64,000 bases of DNA, taken from positions 248,001-312,000 of the forward strand of contig JBMNMP010000002.1 in the NCBI GenBank assembly GCA_050953405.1. Reading direction: 5' to 3'. The stretch's first letter is position 1. Every line of letters starts with the position of its first letter. Shown here one piece after another: positions 50,819 through 60,726 of this stretch. The notes beneath the pieces are model-generated. The model was not told where the DNA came from. It worked only from the letters and a program-made list of their open reading frames with translations, and ran no database searches. A program made the translations under genes and the position numbers. Source of the stretch: RUG100 sp050953405 (lineage in GTDB: Bacteria > Bacillota > Clostridia > Peptostreptococcales > Anaerovoracaceae).

Positions 50819-51541
50819 TCAGTCTTCTAAATCCACTGCGCTATTGTGATATACTTTCTGAACGTCATCATTGTCTTCGAGGGCTTCGATCATCTTCTTC
50901 AGATTTGTGATATCCTCGTCCTTCGGGGTCGTCTCTGTAGAAGGTATATTCTCCACGTCGGCTTCTACGAATTCATATCCGGCATCAGCCAGCGCATCTT
51001 TAACAGTATTGAAGTCTTCAGGATCGGTCAGGATCTCGTAGGAATCTTCATAGGTCTGCATATCTTCCATGCCGGCCTCCAGAGCAGCTTCCATCAGTGC
51101 ATCTTCGTCGATGGCATCCGTCTTTTCTATGAGGATGACGCCCTTCTTGGAGAACATATAGGAGACGCATCCCGGTGTGCCGAGATTGCCGCCGTATTTG
51201 TCGAAAGAGCTCCTGACTGATGACGCCGTTCGGTTCTTGTTGTCCGTCAGCGCTTCCACGATCACGGCTACGCCGCTGGGACCGTATCCTTCGAAGTTCA
51301 TCTCTTCATAAGTCGCTCCACCCAGTTCACCGGTTCCTTTTTTCACTGCACGGTCGATATTCGCGTTCGGCATGTTGATGCTCTTTGCTCTATCTATCGC
51401 ATGCTTGAGAGCGATGTTGTACTCGGGGTCTCCGCCGTCCTTCGCGGCTACAGTAATAACTCTTGCATATTTTGTAAACAGTGCAGCGCGCCTCTTGTCC
51501 TGCGCGTCCTTCCTGCCTGCTATAGTACCATGTCTGCCCAT
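50819..51541 (-). CDS. YebC/PmpR family DNA-binding protein
   Basis: The 240-residue protein starts MGRHGTIAGRKDAQDKRRAALFTKYAR and has PNANIDRAVKKGTGEL and YEGYGPSGVAVIVEALTDN, matching YebC. The family is described as a transcription regulator and more recently as a ribosome factor. SD GGAGG precedes the ATG. The stop lies just upstream of the candidate RNA. Confidence 0.95.
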   Translation of the reverse strand: MGRHGTIAGRKDAQDKRRAALFTKYARVITVAAKDGGDPEYNIALKHAIDRAKSINMPNANIDRAVKKGTGELGGATYEEMNFEGYGPSGVAVIVEALTDNKNRTASSVRSSFDKYGGNLGTPGCVSYMFSKKGVILIEKTDAIDEDALMEAALEAGMEDMQTYEDSYEILTDPEDFNTVKDALADAGYEFVEADVENIPSTETTPKDEDITNLKKMIEALEDNDDVQKVYHNSAVDLED

Positions 51542-51640
51542 CGGGCACCTCCTTGTATTTTGATTAGCGCCGTTTACACAGCTGTTTCATTATATATCAA
51601 ACCGGCCACAATTTCAACAGTGACCGCGCTCCGGGCGGCA

Positions 51641-52471
51641 CTACTTTTGCCGGCGGAAAAACTCTATCATGGTTGCTGTGAGGCTGGAGAGATTTTCCTG
51701 CTCCGGGAGCTCTTCTCTGCTGAGCCATCTGCCCGCTGCCAGTTCTTCATGGTCGATGTTGAGATGTCGCTCCCCATCGACTTCGCAAAAATATCCCAGC
51801 AGGAGATTGGAGTCGACACCCCACGGCTGGCTGTCAAAATATCTGATGTTTTTCACATGCAGCCCGACTTCCTCCATGACCTCTCTTTTCACTGTCGCTT
51901 CAGCACTCTCACCGATCTCGCAGAAACCCGCGATCAGGGCGACCCCTTTATATTCACGCCCGGCATATCTGGTGACTATGATGCGGTCTCCGTCGGTCAC
52001 CCCCACGATGACTGCCGGGGCGATCATGGGGTAAGCCACATTGCCGCAGACGGGGCAGCGCATGACGCGCTCGTCCGTTCCCGTCTGCATTCCGGCTCCG
52101 CAGCGGCCGCAGAACTGTGTTTTACTGTACCACACGTACAAGTGGTAAGCTGTCATCACGGCGAACCCTTCGGATTTTTCCCCGCCTGCCCAGGCAAACC
52201 TGACTTTCTGATACGAATAGCCTTCTAGCTCCGGCTCGCTCCCGCCCCGATAAAGATAATAGCGTTCATCATCTATGCGAAACAGATACTGCAGGTCTCC
52301 TTCACTGAGGCCGGCACTGCGCAGCTCGGCGACCAGCGGCAGTCTGCTGTCCGCTACCGCCTCCCGCATGAGCACTTCACCGGTCCTGAAGCAGCAGACT
52401 TTGTCATCCGCTGCCGCTTCACCCGGCTCGTAATCATTACAAAAAGTTCGTGGCTCTATATCCTGTATCAT
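51641..52471 (-). CDS. nudC: NAD+ diphosphatase
   Basis: The 276-residue Nudix enzyme has a zinc ribbon (CGRCGAGMQ...RCPVCG), Nudix box GFCEIGESAEATVKREVMEEVG with the needed Glu pairs, and the NudC signature SQPWGVDSNLL. It cleaves NADH/NAD+ and NAD caps. I prefer the ATG at 52471 (GGAGG upstream) to a start at 52507. Stop TAG. Confidence 0.93.
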   Translation of the reverse strand: MIQDIEPRTFCNDYEPGEAAADDKVCCFRTGEVLMREAVADSRLPLVAELRSAGLSEGDLQYLFRIDDERYYLYRGGSEPELEGYSYQKVRFAWAGGEKSEGFAVMTAYHLYVWYSKTQFCGRCGAGMQTGTDERVMRCPVCGNVAYPMIAPAVIVGVTDGDRIIVTRYAGREYKGVALIAGFCEIGESAEATVKREVMEEVGLHVKNIRYFDSQPWGVDSNLLLGYFCEVDGERHLNIDHEELAAGRWLSREELPEQENLSSLTATMIEFFRRQK

Positions 52472-52547
52472 TTGCTTTTGTTCCTCCTGTATCTGATGCC
52501 CGAGCATGGCGTCACTTGCGGCGAAAATATCGCACCGTTAAAGAGCC

Positions 52548-52566
52548 GCCGCGCATGGTGCGCGGC
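52548..52566 (-). terminator. Possible terminator after the large activase gene
   Basis: On the minus strand GCCGCGC/GCGCGGC (52566-52560 and 52554-52548) is a perfect 7-bp stem; the T run that follows is poor. Confidence 0.45.
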
Positions 52567-52585
52567 AGCCCCGTGAAATTCAGGC

Positions 52586-55500
52586 TCAAGCCTCTTTCTT
52601 CTTATTTTCCCCGGCCTCGCGTTCCTTGAGGTTCTTGTGCGCCGTGGCCATCATCAGCTTTATCCTGTTCAGCTGGTTGACATCGCTGGCGCCCGGATCG
52701 TAGTCGATCGCCGCTATGTTGGCACGCGGGTTCCTCTTGCGCATCGCCTTCAGCATGCCCTTGCCGACCACATGGTTCGGCAGGCAGGCAAACGGCTGCA
52801 GGCAGACAATATTTTCAACACCGTTATCGATCAGCTCGGTCATTTCGCCGGTCAGCAGCCAGCCTTCACCGCACTGATTTCCGATGGAGAGAACTTCTTT
52901 AGCCTTCTCCGCCGTATCCTGTATGAATGCCGGCGGTCTGAATCTGCTGCTCTCCTCCAGTGCCTTTCTGGCCGGCTTCCGCAGCCATTCAAAGAATGAA
53001 ATGAAAGCCTTGTTGATCTGCATCTCCTTGAAGCTGCCGGACAGATGTTCATAGTTGAACGTCTTGCTCTGGAAGCCGTAAAGGAAGAAGTCGATCAGAT
53101 CGAGCACTACAGCTTCGCCGCCCTCGCTCTCGATCACGTCTACTATATTGTTGTTCGCTGTAGGATGGTACTTTACCAGTATCTCCCCGACAACACCGAC
53201 CTTGGGTTTTTTCAGTCCCTCGATCAGCGGCAGCTTGTCGAAAGCACGCACGATCTTCTTCAGCAGACTCCTGAACTTGACCATGCTGCCGTTGTTGATA
53301 TTCATTCTGGCAAGGCGCGCGTACTTTTCATAAAGTGCATTGGCCGACCCGGGTTCCTTCTCATAAGGCCTTGTAGCGTAGAGCACCTTCATGAAGACGT
53401 CGCCGTATACGAATCCCATCAGTATCCTCTTGGCCAGTCCCACGGTGATCTTAAAGCCCGGGTTGGTCTCCAGACCTGCCATGTTGACAGAGACAACCGG
53501 GATCTGCTCCATTTCAAGGTCCTTCAGTGCCTTCCTCAGCAAGGCCACGTAGTTGCTGGCTCTGCAGCCGCCGCCGGTCTGACTCATGAAGATAGCCGTC
53601 TTGTCCAGATCCAGTTCGCCGCTCTTCAGATAAGCTATTATCTGCCCCAGCGATACGATTGTCGGGTAACATGCATCGTTGTTGATGTACTTGAGCCCTT
53701 CATCTACCGCGTGCGTGTTCACAGGAGGCAGCAGCTTTGCAGTGTAGCCTTCCTTTGCCAGCGCCGTCTCCAGGAACTGGAAGTGCATCGGAGCCATCTG
53801 CGGAATGAGGATAGTATAATTTTTCTTCATTTCCTTCGTGAAGGTCACCCTTTCATAAGGCTCCACATTGTCTACATGCGTGATATGGTTCTTTACACGC
53901 TCATCCATGGCAGCTTTGAGTGATCTGATCCTGATCCTCGCTGACCCCAGATTGCTGCCTTCGTCTATCTTGAGTACGGTGTACAGCTTGTTGTGCTTTC
54001 TGGCGATTTCCTCGACCTGGTCGGTGGTCACCGCATCCAGCCCGCATCCGAAAGAATTCAGCTGCACCAGCTCCACATCATCCGTGGAACCTACGAACTC
54101 CGCCGCCTTATATAATCTCGAGTGGTAGACCCACTGATCGAGCACTCGCAGCGGCCGCGGCAGATCTGCCATGTGGGCCACAGAGTCCTCCGAGAGGACT
54201 ACCATGTCAAAGCTGCCGATCATCTTGTCCATGCCGTGGTTGATCTCCGGATCCACATGATAGGGGCGTCCGGAAAGTACTACGGCCTTCTTTCCGTGCT
54301 CTCTGGCGTACTTGAGGGAATATTCCCCCTGTTTTTTCACGTCATCGTGATATCTGCGGTCTTCGATCCTCGCCGCCTTGACGGCCTTCTCGACCTCGCG
54401 TCTGCTCACCCCGTTGGGTTCCAGCACTCGCGAAAGCTCGCGTATGAGCCTCTGATCATCGTCATAAGGCAGGAAAGGATGTGTGAATTTGACCTGATAT
54501 TTATCGAAAACATCGTCCATGTTGTTGGCTATAACTTCCGGATAAGTGGCTACTATGGGACAGTTATAGTGGTTGGGCGCTGTCTTGTCTTCTTCGCGTT
54601 CGTAATTGATGCTGGGATAGAAAATCCAATGCGCATCGTGTTCCACCAGCCACTTTATGTGGCCGTGGACCAGCTTTGCAGGATAACATGCGGTATCCGA
54701 AGCAATGGTGTCCATTCCCATCTCGTATATGTCCTTGCTGGACGGCGGCGACAATTTGACGCTGAACCCCAGCTTTGTGAAGAAAGTAAACCAGAACGGG
54801 TAGTTCTCATACATGTTGAGTACCCTGGGGATGCCTACGATCCCGCGCTTGCTCTCTTCAAGAGTCAGCGGTTTGTATCCGAAAAGCCTCTTGAATTTGT
54901 ACTGATAGAGGTTCGGCAGCTCGCTGCTGCTGTTGCCTTTGCCGGCTCCCTTTTCACATCTGTTTCCCGTGATGAATCTGGAACCGTCGTTGAATATATT
55001 TATAGTCAGCAGGCAGTTGTTGCCGCACTTTCCGCAGCGTGCGTGAGTGTTCTTGACTGAAAAGTCCTCCATTTCCTCGAGGCTTATTATTGAAGATCTG
55101 GTACCTTCCACATAATTCTCACGCGCGATGATGGCCGCGCCGAAAGCTCCCATGACACCCGAGATGTCCGGACGGACAACATTCCTGCCCAGTATTTTCT
55201 CTATGCTGCGCAGAACGGCTTCATTCAGGAATGTCCCGCCCTGCACAACGATCTTCTCGCCGGCTTCATCCACGTTGCGCAGCTTGATGACCTTGTAGAG
55301 CGCGTTCCTGATCACAGAATAAGAAAGGCCCGCGCTGATATCGCCGATCGTAGCTCCTTCTTTCTGCGCCTGCTTTACACGCGAGTTCATGAACACCGTG
55401 CACCTGGTGCCCAGGTCTACCGGGGCTTCAGAGAACAGCGCTTTCCTTGAGAAAGCAACGGTGTCCATATTCACAGATTTGGCGTAGGTCTCCAGGAAGG

Positions 55501-56839
55501 AGCCGCAGCCGGATGAACAGGCTTCATTGAGCATAATGTTGTATATCGCGCCGTCGCGGATCTTCATACACTTCATGTCCTGACCGCCTATATCGAGGAT
55601 GAACTCGACGCCCGGCAGGAACTCCTCGGCGCCCCTGTAATGAGCCATGGTTTCTATCTCACCCAGGTCAGCCTTGAAAGCCGCCTTGATGAGGCCTTCA
55701 CCGTACCCGGTGACCGTCGTGTTTGCGATGTAAGCTTCTTCGGGCAGCTCCGCATAAAGATGACGCAGCATTTCCATGACTGCTTCGATCGGGTTTCCTT
55801 CATTTCCCCTGTAGAATTCGAAGAGCAGGTTCTTTTCATCATCTATCAGGGCAGCCTTTGTGGTGGTCGATCCGGCATCAATACCGAGGAACACCCTGCC
55901 CCTGGCTTTCTTGATGTCTTTTCTCCTGATCTTATCTTTATCGTGTCTTGCCTTGAACTCATCGTAGTCCGCCTGGTCTCTGAACAGCGGTTCCATGTGC
56001 TTGGTCTCGTTCAGCATCGAAGGATCGATCTTGTCGATCCTCTCGATCAGTTCCCGGAGCCCGATCACAGGCTCGTCATCAGACAGCATGGCAGCGCCCA
56101 GAGCCACGAAGTACTTTGAATCCTCCGGGAATATGATCTCATCATCCTTCAGATCCAGAGTCTCGATAAAGCGCTTCCTCAATTCCGACAGAAATGACAG
56201 CGGACCGCCGAGGAAAGCAACATGTCCTTTGATCGGGTGCCCGCAGGCCAGGCCGCTGATAGTCTGATTGACTACCGCCTGGAAAATGCTGGCCGCAAGG
56301 TCGGGCACCGAGGCGCCCTCGTTTATCAGAGGCTGAATATCCGTCTTTGCAAAGACGCCGCACCTGGCAGCTATCGGATATATCAGCTTGTGCTTTTTGG
56401 CTGCTTCGTTAAGACCGGCGGCATCAGTATTCAGCAGTACAGCCATCTGGTCAATAAAAGCGCCGGTACCGCCTGCGCAGGTACCGTTCATTCTCTGCTC
56501 TATGGTCTGTCCGTAGAAGGTGATCTTGGCATCCTCGCCTCCCAGTTCTATGGCCACGTCAGTCTCCGGTATGATCGTCTCCACAGCTTTGCTGCAGCTG
56601 ACTACTTCCTGCTCAAAAGTGACTCCGAGCAGCTTTGACAGCGAAAGCCCGCCAGAGCCCGTGATGGTCACCTGAATATCTTCATCGCCTGCCTCGCGAT
56701 GAAGATCTTTGAGCAGTTCGGCCACTTTCTCGAACACATCCGACATGTGGCGCTCATACCTCTTATATTTTATTTCATTGTTTTCGTCAATGACGACCAG
56801 CTTTACAGTGGTCGATCCTACATCTATTCCTAATCTCAT
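52586..56839 (-). CDS. Multi-domain acyl-CoA dehydratase activase (two ATPase domains plus dehydratase-like C-terminus)
   Basis: The 1417-residue protein contains two BadF/HgdC-type activator ATPase domains: the first begins MRLGIDVGSTTVKLVVI (with NGTCAGGTGAFID and ARCGVFAKTDIQ) and the second near residue 315 (LGIDAGSTTTKAALI, NEACSSGCGSFLE, GTRCTVFMNSRV). Next comes a DUF2229/CoA-dehydratase-like region with ARCGKCGNNCLL and YPAKLVHGHIKWL, and a C-terminal part with CYPTIVSLGQ and MSQTGGGCRASN. Such fused proteins of about 1400 residues occur in anaerobes and probably drive a low-potential iron-sulfur reduction; the substrate is unknown. SD is present upstream. It is not in an operon with the smaller dehydratase genes at 26-30 kb. 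Confidence 0.9.
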   Translation of the reverse strand: MRLGIDVGSTTVKLVVIDENNEIKYKRYERHMSDVFEKVAELLKDLHREAGDEDIQVTITGSGGLSLSKLLGVTFEQEVVSCSKAVETIIPETDVAIELGGEDAKITFYGQTIEQRMNGTCAGGTGAFIDQMAVLLNTDAAGLNEAAKKHKLIYPIAARCGVFAKTDIQPLINEGASVPDLAASIFQAVVNQTISGLACGHPIKGHVAFLGGPLSFLSELRKRFIETLDLKDDEIIFPEDSKYFVALGAAMLSDDEPVIGLRELIERIDKIDPSMLNETKHMEPLFRDQADYDEFKARHDKDKIRRKDIKKARGRVFLGIDAGSTTTKAALIDDEKNLLFEFYRGNEGNPIEAVMEMLRHLYAELPEEAYIANTTVTGYGEGLIKAAFKADLGEIETMAHYRGAEEFLPGVEFILDIGGQDMKCMKIRDGAIYNIMLNEACSSGCGSFLETYAKSVNMDTVAFSRKALFSEAPVDLGTRCTVFMNSRVKQAQKEGATIGDISAGLSYSVIRNALYKVIKLRNVDEAGEKIVVQGGTFLNEAVLRSIEKILGRNVVRPDISGVMGAFGAAIIARENYVEGTRSSIISLEEMEDFSVKNTHARCGKCGNNCLLTINIFNDGSRFITGNRCEKGAGKGNSSSELPNLYQYKFKRLFGYKPLTLEESKRGIVGIPRVLNMYENYPFWFTFFTKLGFSVKLSPPSSKDIYEMGMDTIASDTACYPAKLVHGHIKWLVEHDAHWIFYPSINYEREEDKTAPNHYNCPIVATYPEVIANNMDDVFDKYQVKFTHPFLPYDDDQRLIRELSRVLEPNGVSRREVEKAVKAARIEDRRYHDDVKKQGEYSLKYAREHGKKAVVLSGRPYHVDPEINHGMDKMIGSFDMVVLSEDSVAHMADLPRPLRVLDQWVYHSRLYKAAEFVGSTDDVELVQLNSFGCGLDAVTTDQVEEIARKHNKLYTVLKIDEGSNLGSARIRIRSLKAAMDERVKNHITHVDNVEPYERVTFTKEMKKNYTILIPQMAPMHFQFLETALAKEGYTAKLLPPVNTHAVDEGLKYINNDACYPTIVSLGQIIAYLKSGELDLDKTAIFMSQTGGGCRASNYVALLRKALKDLEMEQIPVVSVNMAGLETNPGFKITVGLAKRILMGFVYGDVFMKVLYATRPYEKEPGSANALYEKYARLARMNINNGSMVKFRSLLKKIVRAFDKLPLIEGLKKPKVGVVGEILVKYHPTANNNIVDVIESEGGEAVVLDLIDFFLYGFQSKTFNYEHLSGSFKEMQINKAFISFFEWLRKPARKALEESSRFRPPAFIQDTAEKAKEVLSIGNQCGEGWLLTGEMTELIDNGVENIVCLQPFACLPNHVVGKGMLKAMRKRNPRANIAAIDYDPGASDVNQLNRIKLMMATAHKNLKEREAGENKKKEA

Positions 56840-56906
56840 TTACAAACTCCATATTGTATATACCTGGTTATTATACCACAAAACCTGTGTTATAATAGTC
56901 TTTGTT

Positions 56907-57446
56907 ATGAAAAGTTCAATCAAGAAAAGCACCTATCAGGCCATCTACCGGCTGCTCAACAGAGTATCGCCGATCAGCAGCGACTGCGGCAGGCTCTGCG
57001 GGAGTGCCTGCTGCATCCCCGGGGATGATAATATGGTCATCTATATGCTCCCCGGAGAAGAGAAACTGTTCAGCCGTAAAGAAGACTGGTTAAAGTGGGA
57101 TTGGGATCAGGCCGAATTATACGAATTCCCCGATTCCTGGCACGGCAGGGTCTACACTGTGCGCTGCACAGATCCGCCCAACTGCCTGCGTGAGATGCGC
57201 CCGCTGCAGTGCCGCACTTTTCCCCTTGCGCCCTATCTCAATGAAGACGGGGAACTGTCACTGATACTCTACCCGCAAAAGACGCCTTACGTCTGTCCAC
57301 TGGTGCAGGGCGAGGTCCCTCTGGATCCCCGATTCGTGAAGGCCACATACACTGTCTGGCAGCACCTGATCCGCGATCCTCTGATCCGCGATCTTGTGGA
57401 ATTGGATTCCCGGGCTATGCGGCATCCGGATCATCCAGCCTATTGA
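56907..57446 (+). CDS. YkgJ-type cysteine cluster protein
   Basis: The 179-residue protein has CGRLCGSACC near residues 27-36 and CTDPPNCLREMRPLQCRTFPLAPY at about 95-115, the CxxxCxxxCC...RPxxCRxFP pattern of YkgJ proteins, which probably bind zinc or iron. The ATG is ten bases after an extended -10 TGTTATAAT (56888-56896), so the leader would be about 4 bases and no SD is visible. The 3' end overlaps the convergent MATE gene by 32 bases. Confidence 0.8.
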   Translation: MKSSIKKSTYQAIYRLLNRVSPISSDCGRLCGSACCIPGDDNMVIYMLPGEEKLFSRKEDWLKWDWDQAELYEFPDSWHGRVYTVRCTDPPNCLREMRPLQCRTFPLAPYLNEDGELSLILYPQKTPYVCPLVQGEVPLDPRFVKATYTVWQHLIRDPLIRDLVELDSRAMRHPDHPAY

Positions 57447-58785
57447 TATCCGTCTTGTAAACGCGGCGCAGCATTACGATCCAGTAAGCTGTGCCTATTA
57501 TTTCTGCTGCCGGGAAACACCACCACACCATGGTCAACCCGCCTAAAGTGGCAAACAGAAATGCCAGCGGCAGCGTACCTGCCAGCTGCCTGATCAGCGA
57601 GCTTAAGAGGCTGATCATTCCGTGGTTTGTTGCATTGCAGAGGCCCGAGCAAATGATACCGAATGCCGCCGGCAGAAAGCAGATGCTGATCGCACGGAAA
57701 GCGGGTATCCCCAGCCGCATCATTTCCGGCGATGCGTTGAACCAGCTGAGGAACACCTGCGGCATCACCTGGAAGAGCACCAGTCCGCTGCCCATTATGA
57801 TTACCGCAATGGTCAGCCCGAACTTGAAAGCTTCGGTGAGACGCTTTTTGTTCCGGGCTCCGTAATTATATCCGAAGACAGGAGTTGTTCCCTGGTTGAT
57901 GCCGAAGACCGGCATGAATATGAAGGACTGCATCCTGCCGTAGACTCCCATGATGGCTACTGCCGTATCCGAGAATCCCGCCAGTATCCCGTTCATTCCC
58001 AGGTTGAGGACGCTGGCTATGGCCTGCATCACTATCGACGGTCCGCCGACGGCATATATCTCCGCCAGAGTATCCTTCTCCATCTTCTGTTTCAAATCTA
58101 TTTTCACATCGTGATTTTTCTTGAAGAGCAGATTGACGACCACCGACATCGCCAAAGCCTGGCCGATGACGGTCGCTATGGCAGCCCCGGTCATTCCTAT
58201 CCTGGGTGCCGGTCCGATCCCGAAAATCAGTATCGGGTCCAGGATGATATTGGTGACCGCACCGATGATATTGGTCATCATCGGTATGATCATGTTGCCG
58301 GTCGACTGCAGTATCTTCTCACACGTCATCTGTATCATCATGAAGATGCAGCCGAGCGTTATGATTCTCAGATAAACACTGCCCATAGCTATGATGTGCT
58401 CGTTTTCCGAAAACAGAGCCATGAACGGATGTGCAAAAAAAACGCCGAATACGGCGAAGATGATGTAATTCAAAAATGAAAGCTTGAATCCGATGCTGGC
58501 AGCTTTATCGGCTTCTTCGAATTTCCTGGCTCCCAGCCTCCTCGAAATGAGCGAGTTGATGCCGATCCCGGTACCTACTCCGAGGGCGACCATCAGCATC
58601 TGCACCGGGAATACCAGAGTTATAGCAGTGAGACCGGCCTCGCCTGTCTGCGCTATGAACAAACTGTCAACTATGTTGTAGAGCGACTGTATCAGCATGG
58701 ACAATATCGCCGGCCACGACATACCCAGCAGCAGCCTTGGTATCGGCATATATCCCATCTTATTATCCTGACGTTTTTCGCTCAT
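57415..58785 (-). CDS. MATE family efflux transporter
   Basis: The 456-residue transporter has about 12 TM helices in two halves, with SWPAILSMLIQSLYNIVDSLF at the start and LFQVMPQVFLSWFNASPEM later. It exchanges cations for drugs or metabolites. The ATG has AGGTGA upstream. The 83 bases to the rnpB end include AT-rich promoter-like sequence. Confidence 0.92.
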   Translation of the reverse strand: MSEKRQDNKMGYMPIPRLLLGMSWPAILSMLIQSLYNIVDSLFIAQTGEAGLTAITLVFPVQMLMVALGVGTGIGINSLISRRLGARKFEEADKAASIGFKLSFLNYIIFAVFGVFFAHPFMALFSENEHIIAMGSVYLRIITLGCIFMMIQMTCEKILQSTGNMIIPMMTNIIGAVTNIILDPILIFGIGPAPRIGMTGAAIATVIGQALAMSVVVNLLFKKNHDVKIDLKQKMEKDTLAEIYAVGGPSIVMQAIASVLNLGMNGILAGFSDTAVAIMGVYGRMQSFIFMPVFGINQGTTPVFGYNYGARNKKRLTEAFKFGLTIAVIIMGSGLVLFQVMPQVFLSWFNASPEMMRLGIPAFRAISICFLPAAFGIICSGLCNATNHGMISLLSSLIRQLAGTLPLAFLFATLGGLTMVWWCFPAAEIIGTAYWIVMLRRVYKTDINRLDDPDAA

Positions 58786-58868
58786 AAAAAAATCACCTTT
58801 CTAAATACTATGCAGTAGGTGATTATATTACATAATTCCATATTATTCAAGGAATATTTAAAAATATA

Positions 58869-59212
58869 TTGGGCAGCTCTATAAGCCGGGTTCTGTATCA
58901 GATGATCATCTATCTTGGACAGCCGTTACCGGCTGCCTCCAGCGACCTACCTTACGGGAGCCTGCGGGCTACAGGCTTTCGCCCCTGCTTGGTCTTGCTC
59001 CGGGTGGGGTTTACACGGCCGCCATGTCTCCATGACGCCGGTGAGCTCTTGACTCGCCATTTCACCCTTGCCACGGCATTACCCGTTTCGGCGGTATGTT
59101 TCTGTTGCACTTTCCCTATAGTTACCTACGCCGGACGTTATCCGGCACCCTTGCCCTGTGGAGCCCGGACTTTCCTCACACTTTCGTGCGCGACCATCTG
59201 AGCTGCCCAATT
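58869..59212 (-). ncRNA. rnpB: RNase P RNA, type A
   Basis: On the minus strand it starts GGGCAGCTCAGATGGTCGCG and contains GAGGAAAGTCCGGGCTCCAC, ACAGAAACATACCGC, and the closing end ACCCGGCTTATAGAGCTGCCC that pairs with the start. These are the conserved CR-I to CR-V parts of bacterial type A RNase P RNA, about 344 bases. It lies 7 bases after the nif3 stop in the same direction, so it is probably processed from a longer transcript or has its own promoter in nif3. Confidence 0.97.
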
Positions 59213-59218
59213 TATTTT

Positions 59219-60010
59219 CTAGATTATTGAATAGGGGTCCATATTGGCTCCCGACATTATCACGTTCAGTTTCTTCTTTGTTTTCTTCTCCAGCTGATCG
59301 GCGAAGTTCTCTGTGAAGATCTTCTCTGTACCGTAGTGTCCCGCATCCAGCAGGCACATATCCAGCGCTTTGGCTCTCTGTGCATCGTGGTATTTGACAT
59401 CTCCGGTAATGAACATGTCACATCCTTCCGCTATCGCCAGGTCCAGATATTCGGCGCCGGCGCCGGTGCAGACACCGACCTTCCTCACGCTGCTCCTGGG
59501 GTAACCGATGCCCCTGACATAATGCGGCGGCAGTCCCAGTGAAGTCCTCACGAACTCGCACGCCTCATCGAAAGACATTTTCTTTTCCGTGGTCCCCGTC
59601 ATGAAAGGAACGGTTTCGCTGCAGTTTTCGGGTCTCCCGATATCCTTGAGATGCAGCAGGTTCGCCAGATACCAGTTGTTTCCCCTGGGTGCATTATCGA
59701 ATGTCAGGTGTGCCGAGTAAACGCTGATATCGGCTTTGATCAGCTGCGTTATGTAGCTGCCTGTCTGACCGTCTGCGCTGTCGACACTGTCAAGGCCTCC
59801 GAATATCAGCGGATGATGCGTGATCACCACATCCGCGGCGCACTTCCCGGCCTCATCTATAACAGCCTGATTCATCTCCAGGGTGATGAGCACCGTGGAA
59901 ATCTTCTCCTTGCCGGTGTTTATCTGGACACCGCTGTTATCCCACTCTTCGGTGAGCTGCGGCGGTGCTATTTCTTCTATTATATCAATAAGTTCATCAT
60001 ATTTGATCAT
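59219..60010 (-). CDS. Nif3-like dinuclear metal centre protein
   Basis: The 263-residue protein of the Nif3/YbgI family has VVITHHPLIFGG and SAHLTFDNAPRGNNWYLA (metal-binding His/Asp), and C-terminal FITGDVKYHDAQ and DAGHYGTEKIF. It lacks the central PII-like insertion found in longer Firmicute homologues of about 370 residues. Start overlaps the trmK stop by 14 bases. Confidence 0.92.
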   Translation of the reverse strand: MIKYDELIDIIEEIAPPQLTEEWDNSGVQINTGKEKISTVLITLEMNQAVIDEAGKCAADVVITHHPLIFGGLDSVDSADGQTGSYITQLIKADISVYSAHLTFDNAPRGNNWYLANLLHLKDIGRPENCSETVPFMTGTTEKKMSFDEACEFVRTSLGLPPHYVRGIGYPRSSVRKVGVCTGAGAEYLDLAIAEGCDMFITGDVKYHDAQRAKALDMCLLDAGHYGTEKIFTENFADQLEKKTKKKLNVIMSGANMDPYSII

Positions 60011-60722
60011 TGTTCCTTTGACTCCACAGCAGATCTCTCAGGTATTCAATGTTCTGCCTGACCGTCCCGGTCTCCTGTTTATTTCCTTTCTTGATTTCCT
60101 CCAGTATTTTTTCTTCGCGCATCAGTTTGCGCGTCAGATATTCGGTCGCCAGCTCCGTCTTCTCCGCAGCTATCCACTCGGGGACCGCCCACTTTATCGA
60201 TTCCTTCGGCTCACCCTGCCAGCTGACCGGTAAGCCGCCTTCGATTCCGTTCTGACAACTCAGTATTTCACAGATGTATTTGCCTTCTCTCACCAGTTTG
60301 ATCGATGCTACTGAAAGCTGATTATCGTAAAGCCACTTTATCAGTTCACCTACCGCACTCCGCGGCTGCAGTATCACCCGTTCAAACGACTTTGCCTTTA
60401 AGGGATCGGCTCCCAGTATCTGCGACATGAGTAAGCCGCCCATTCCTGCTATCACAAGAGTGGCCGCTTCTCCCGCTTTCAGCACCTCAATGCCGCTGCC
60501 AAGCCGAAAGTCCATCTCCCTGCCCGGCAGGTATTTTTCGCAGGTTTCCCTTGCCTTGTCAAGCGAGCCGGGACTAATGTCTGTCATTATCACTCCGGGG
60601 CAGATGCCCTCCTGGTACAGGTAAGCCGGCAGGAGCCCGTGATCGGTGCCCACATCTGCCATGACTTTTCCCGGGAGAACTTCCCCCGCGATCATTTTCA
60701 GCCTCTCAGAGAGTTTTATCAC
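59997..60722 (-). CDS. trmK: tRNA (adenine(22)-N(1))-methyltransferase
   Basis: The 241-residue SAM-dependent enzyme starts at a GTG (60722) with GGAG upstream and has VMADVGTDHGLLPAYLY (SAM site), VIAGMGGLLMSQIL and LQPRSAVGELIKWL. It methylates A22 of tRNA. It follows rpoD and overlaps nif3, the usual order dgt-dnaG-rpoD-trmK-nif3. Confidence 0.94.
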   Translation of the reverse strand: MIKLSERLKMIAGEVLPGKVMADVGTDHGLLPAYLYQEGICPGVIMTDISPGSLDKARETCEKYLPGREMDFRLGSGIEVLKAGEAATLVIAGMGGLLMSQILGADPLKAKSFERVILQPRSAVGELIKWLYDNQLSVASIKLVREGKYICEILSCQNGIEGGLPVSWQGEPKESIKWAVPEWIAAEKTELATEYLTRKLMREEKILEEIKKGNKQETGTVRQNIEYLRDLLWSQRNNDQI

Positions 60723-60726
60723 TTGA

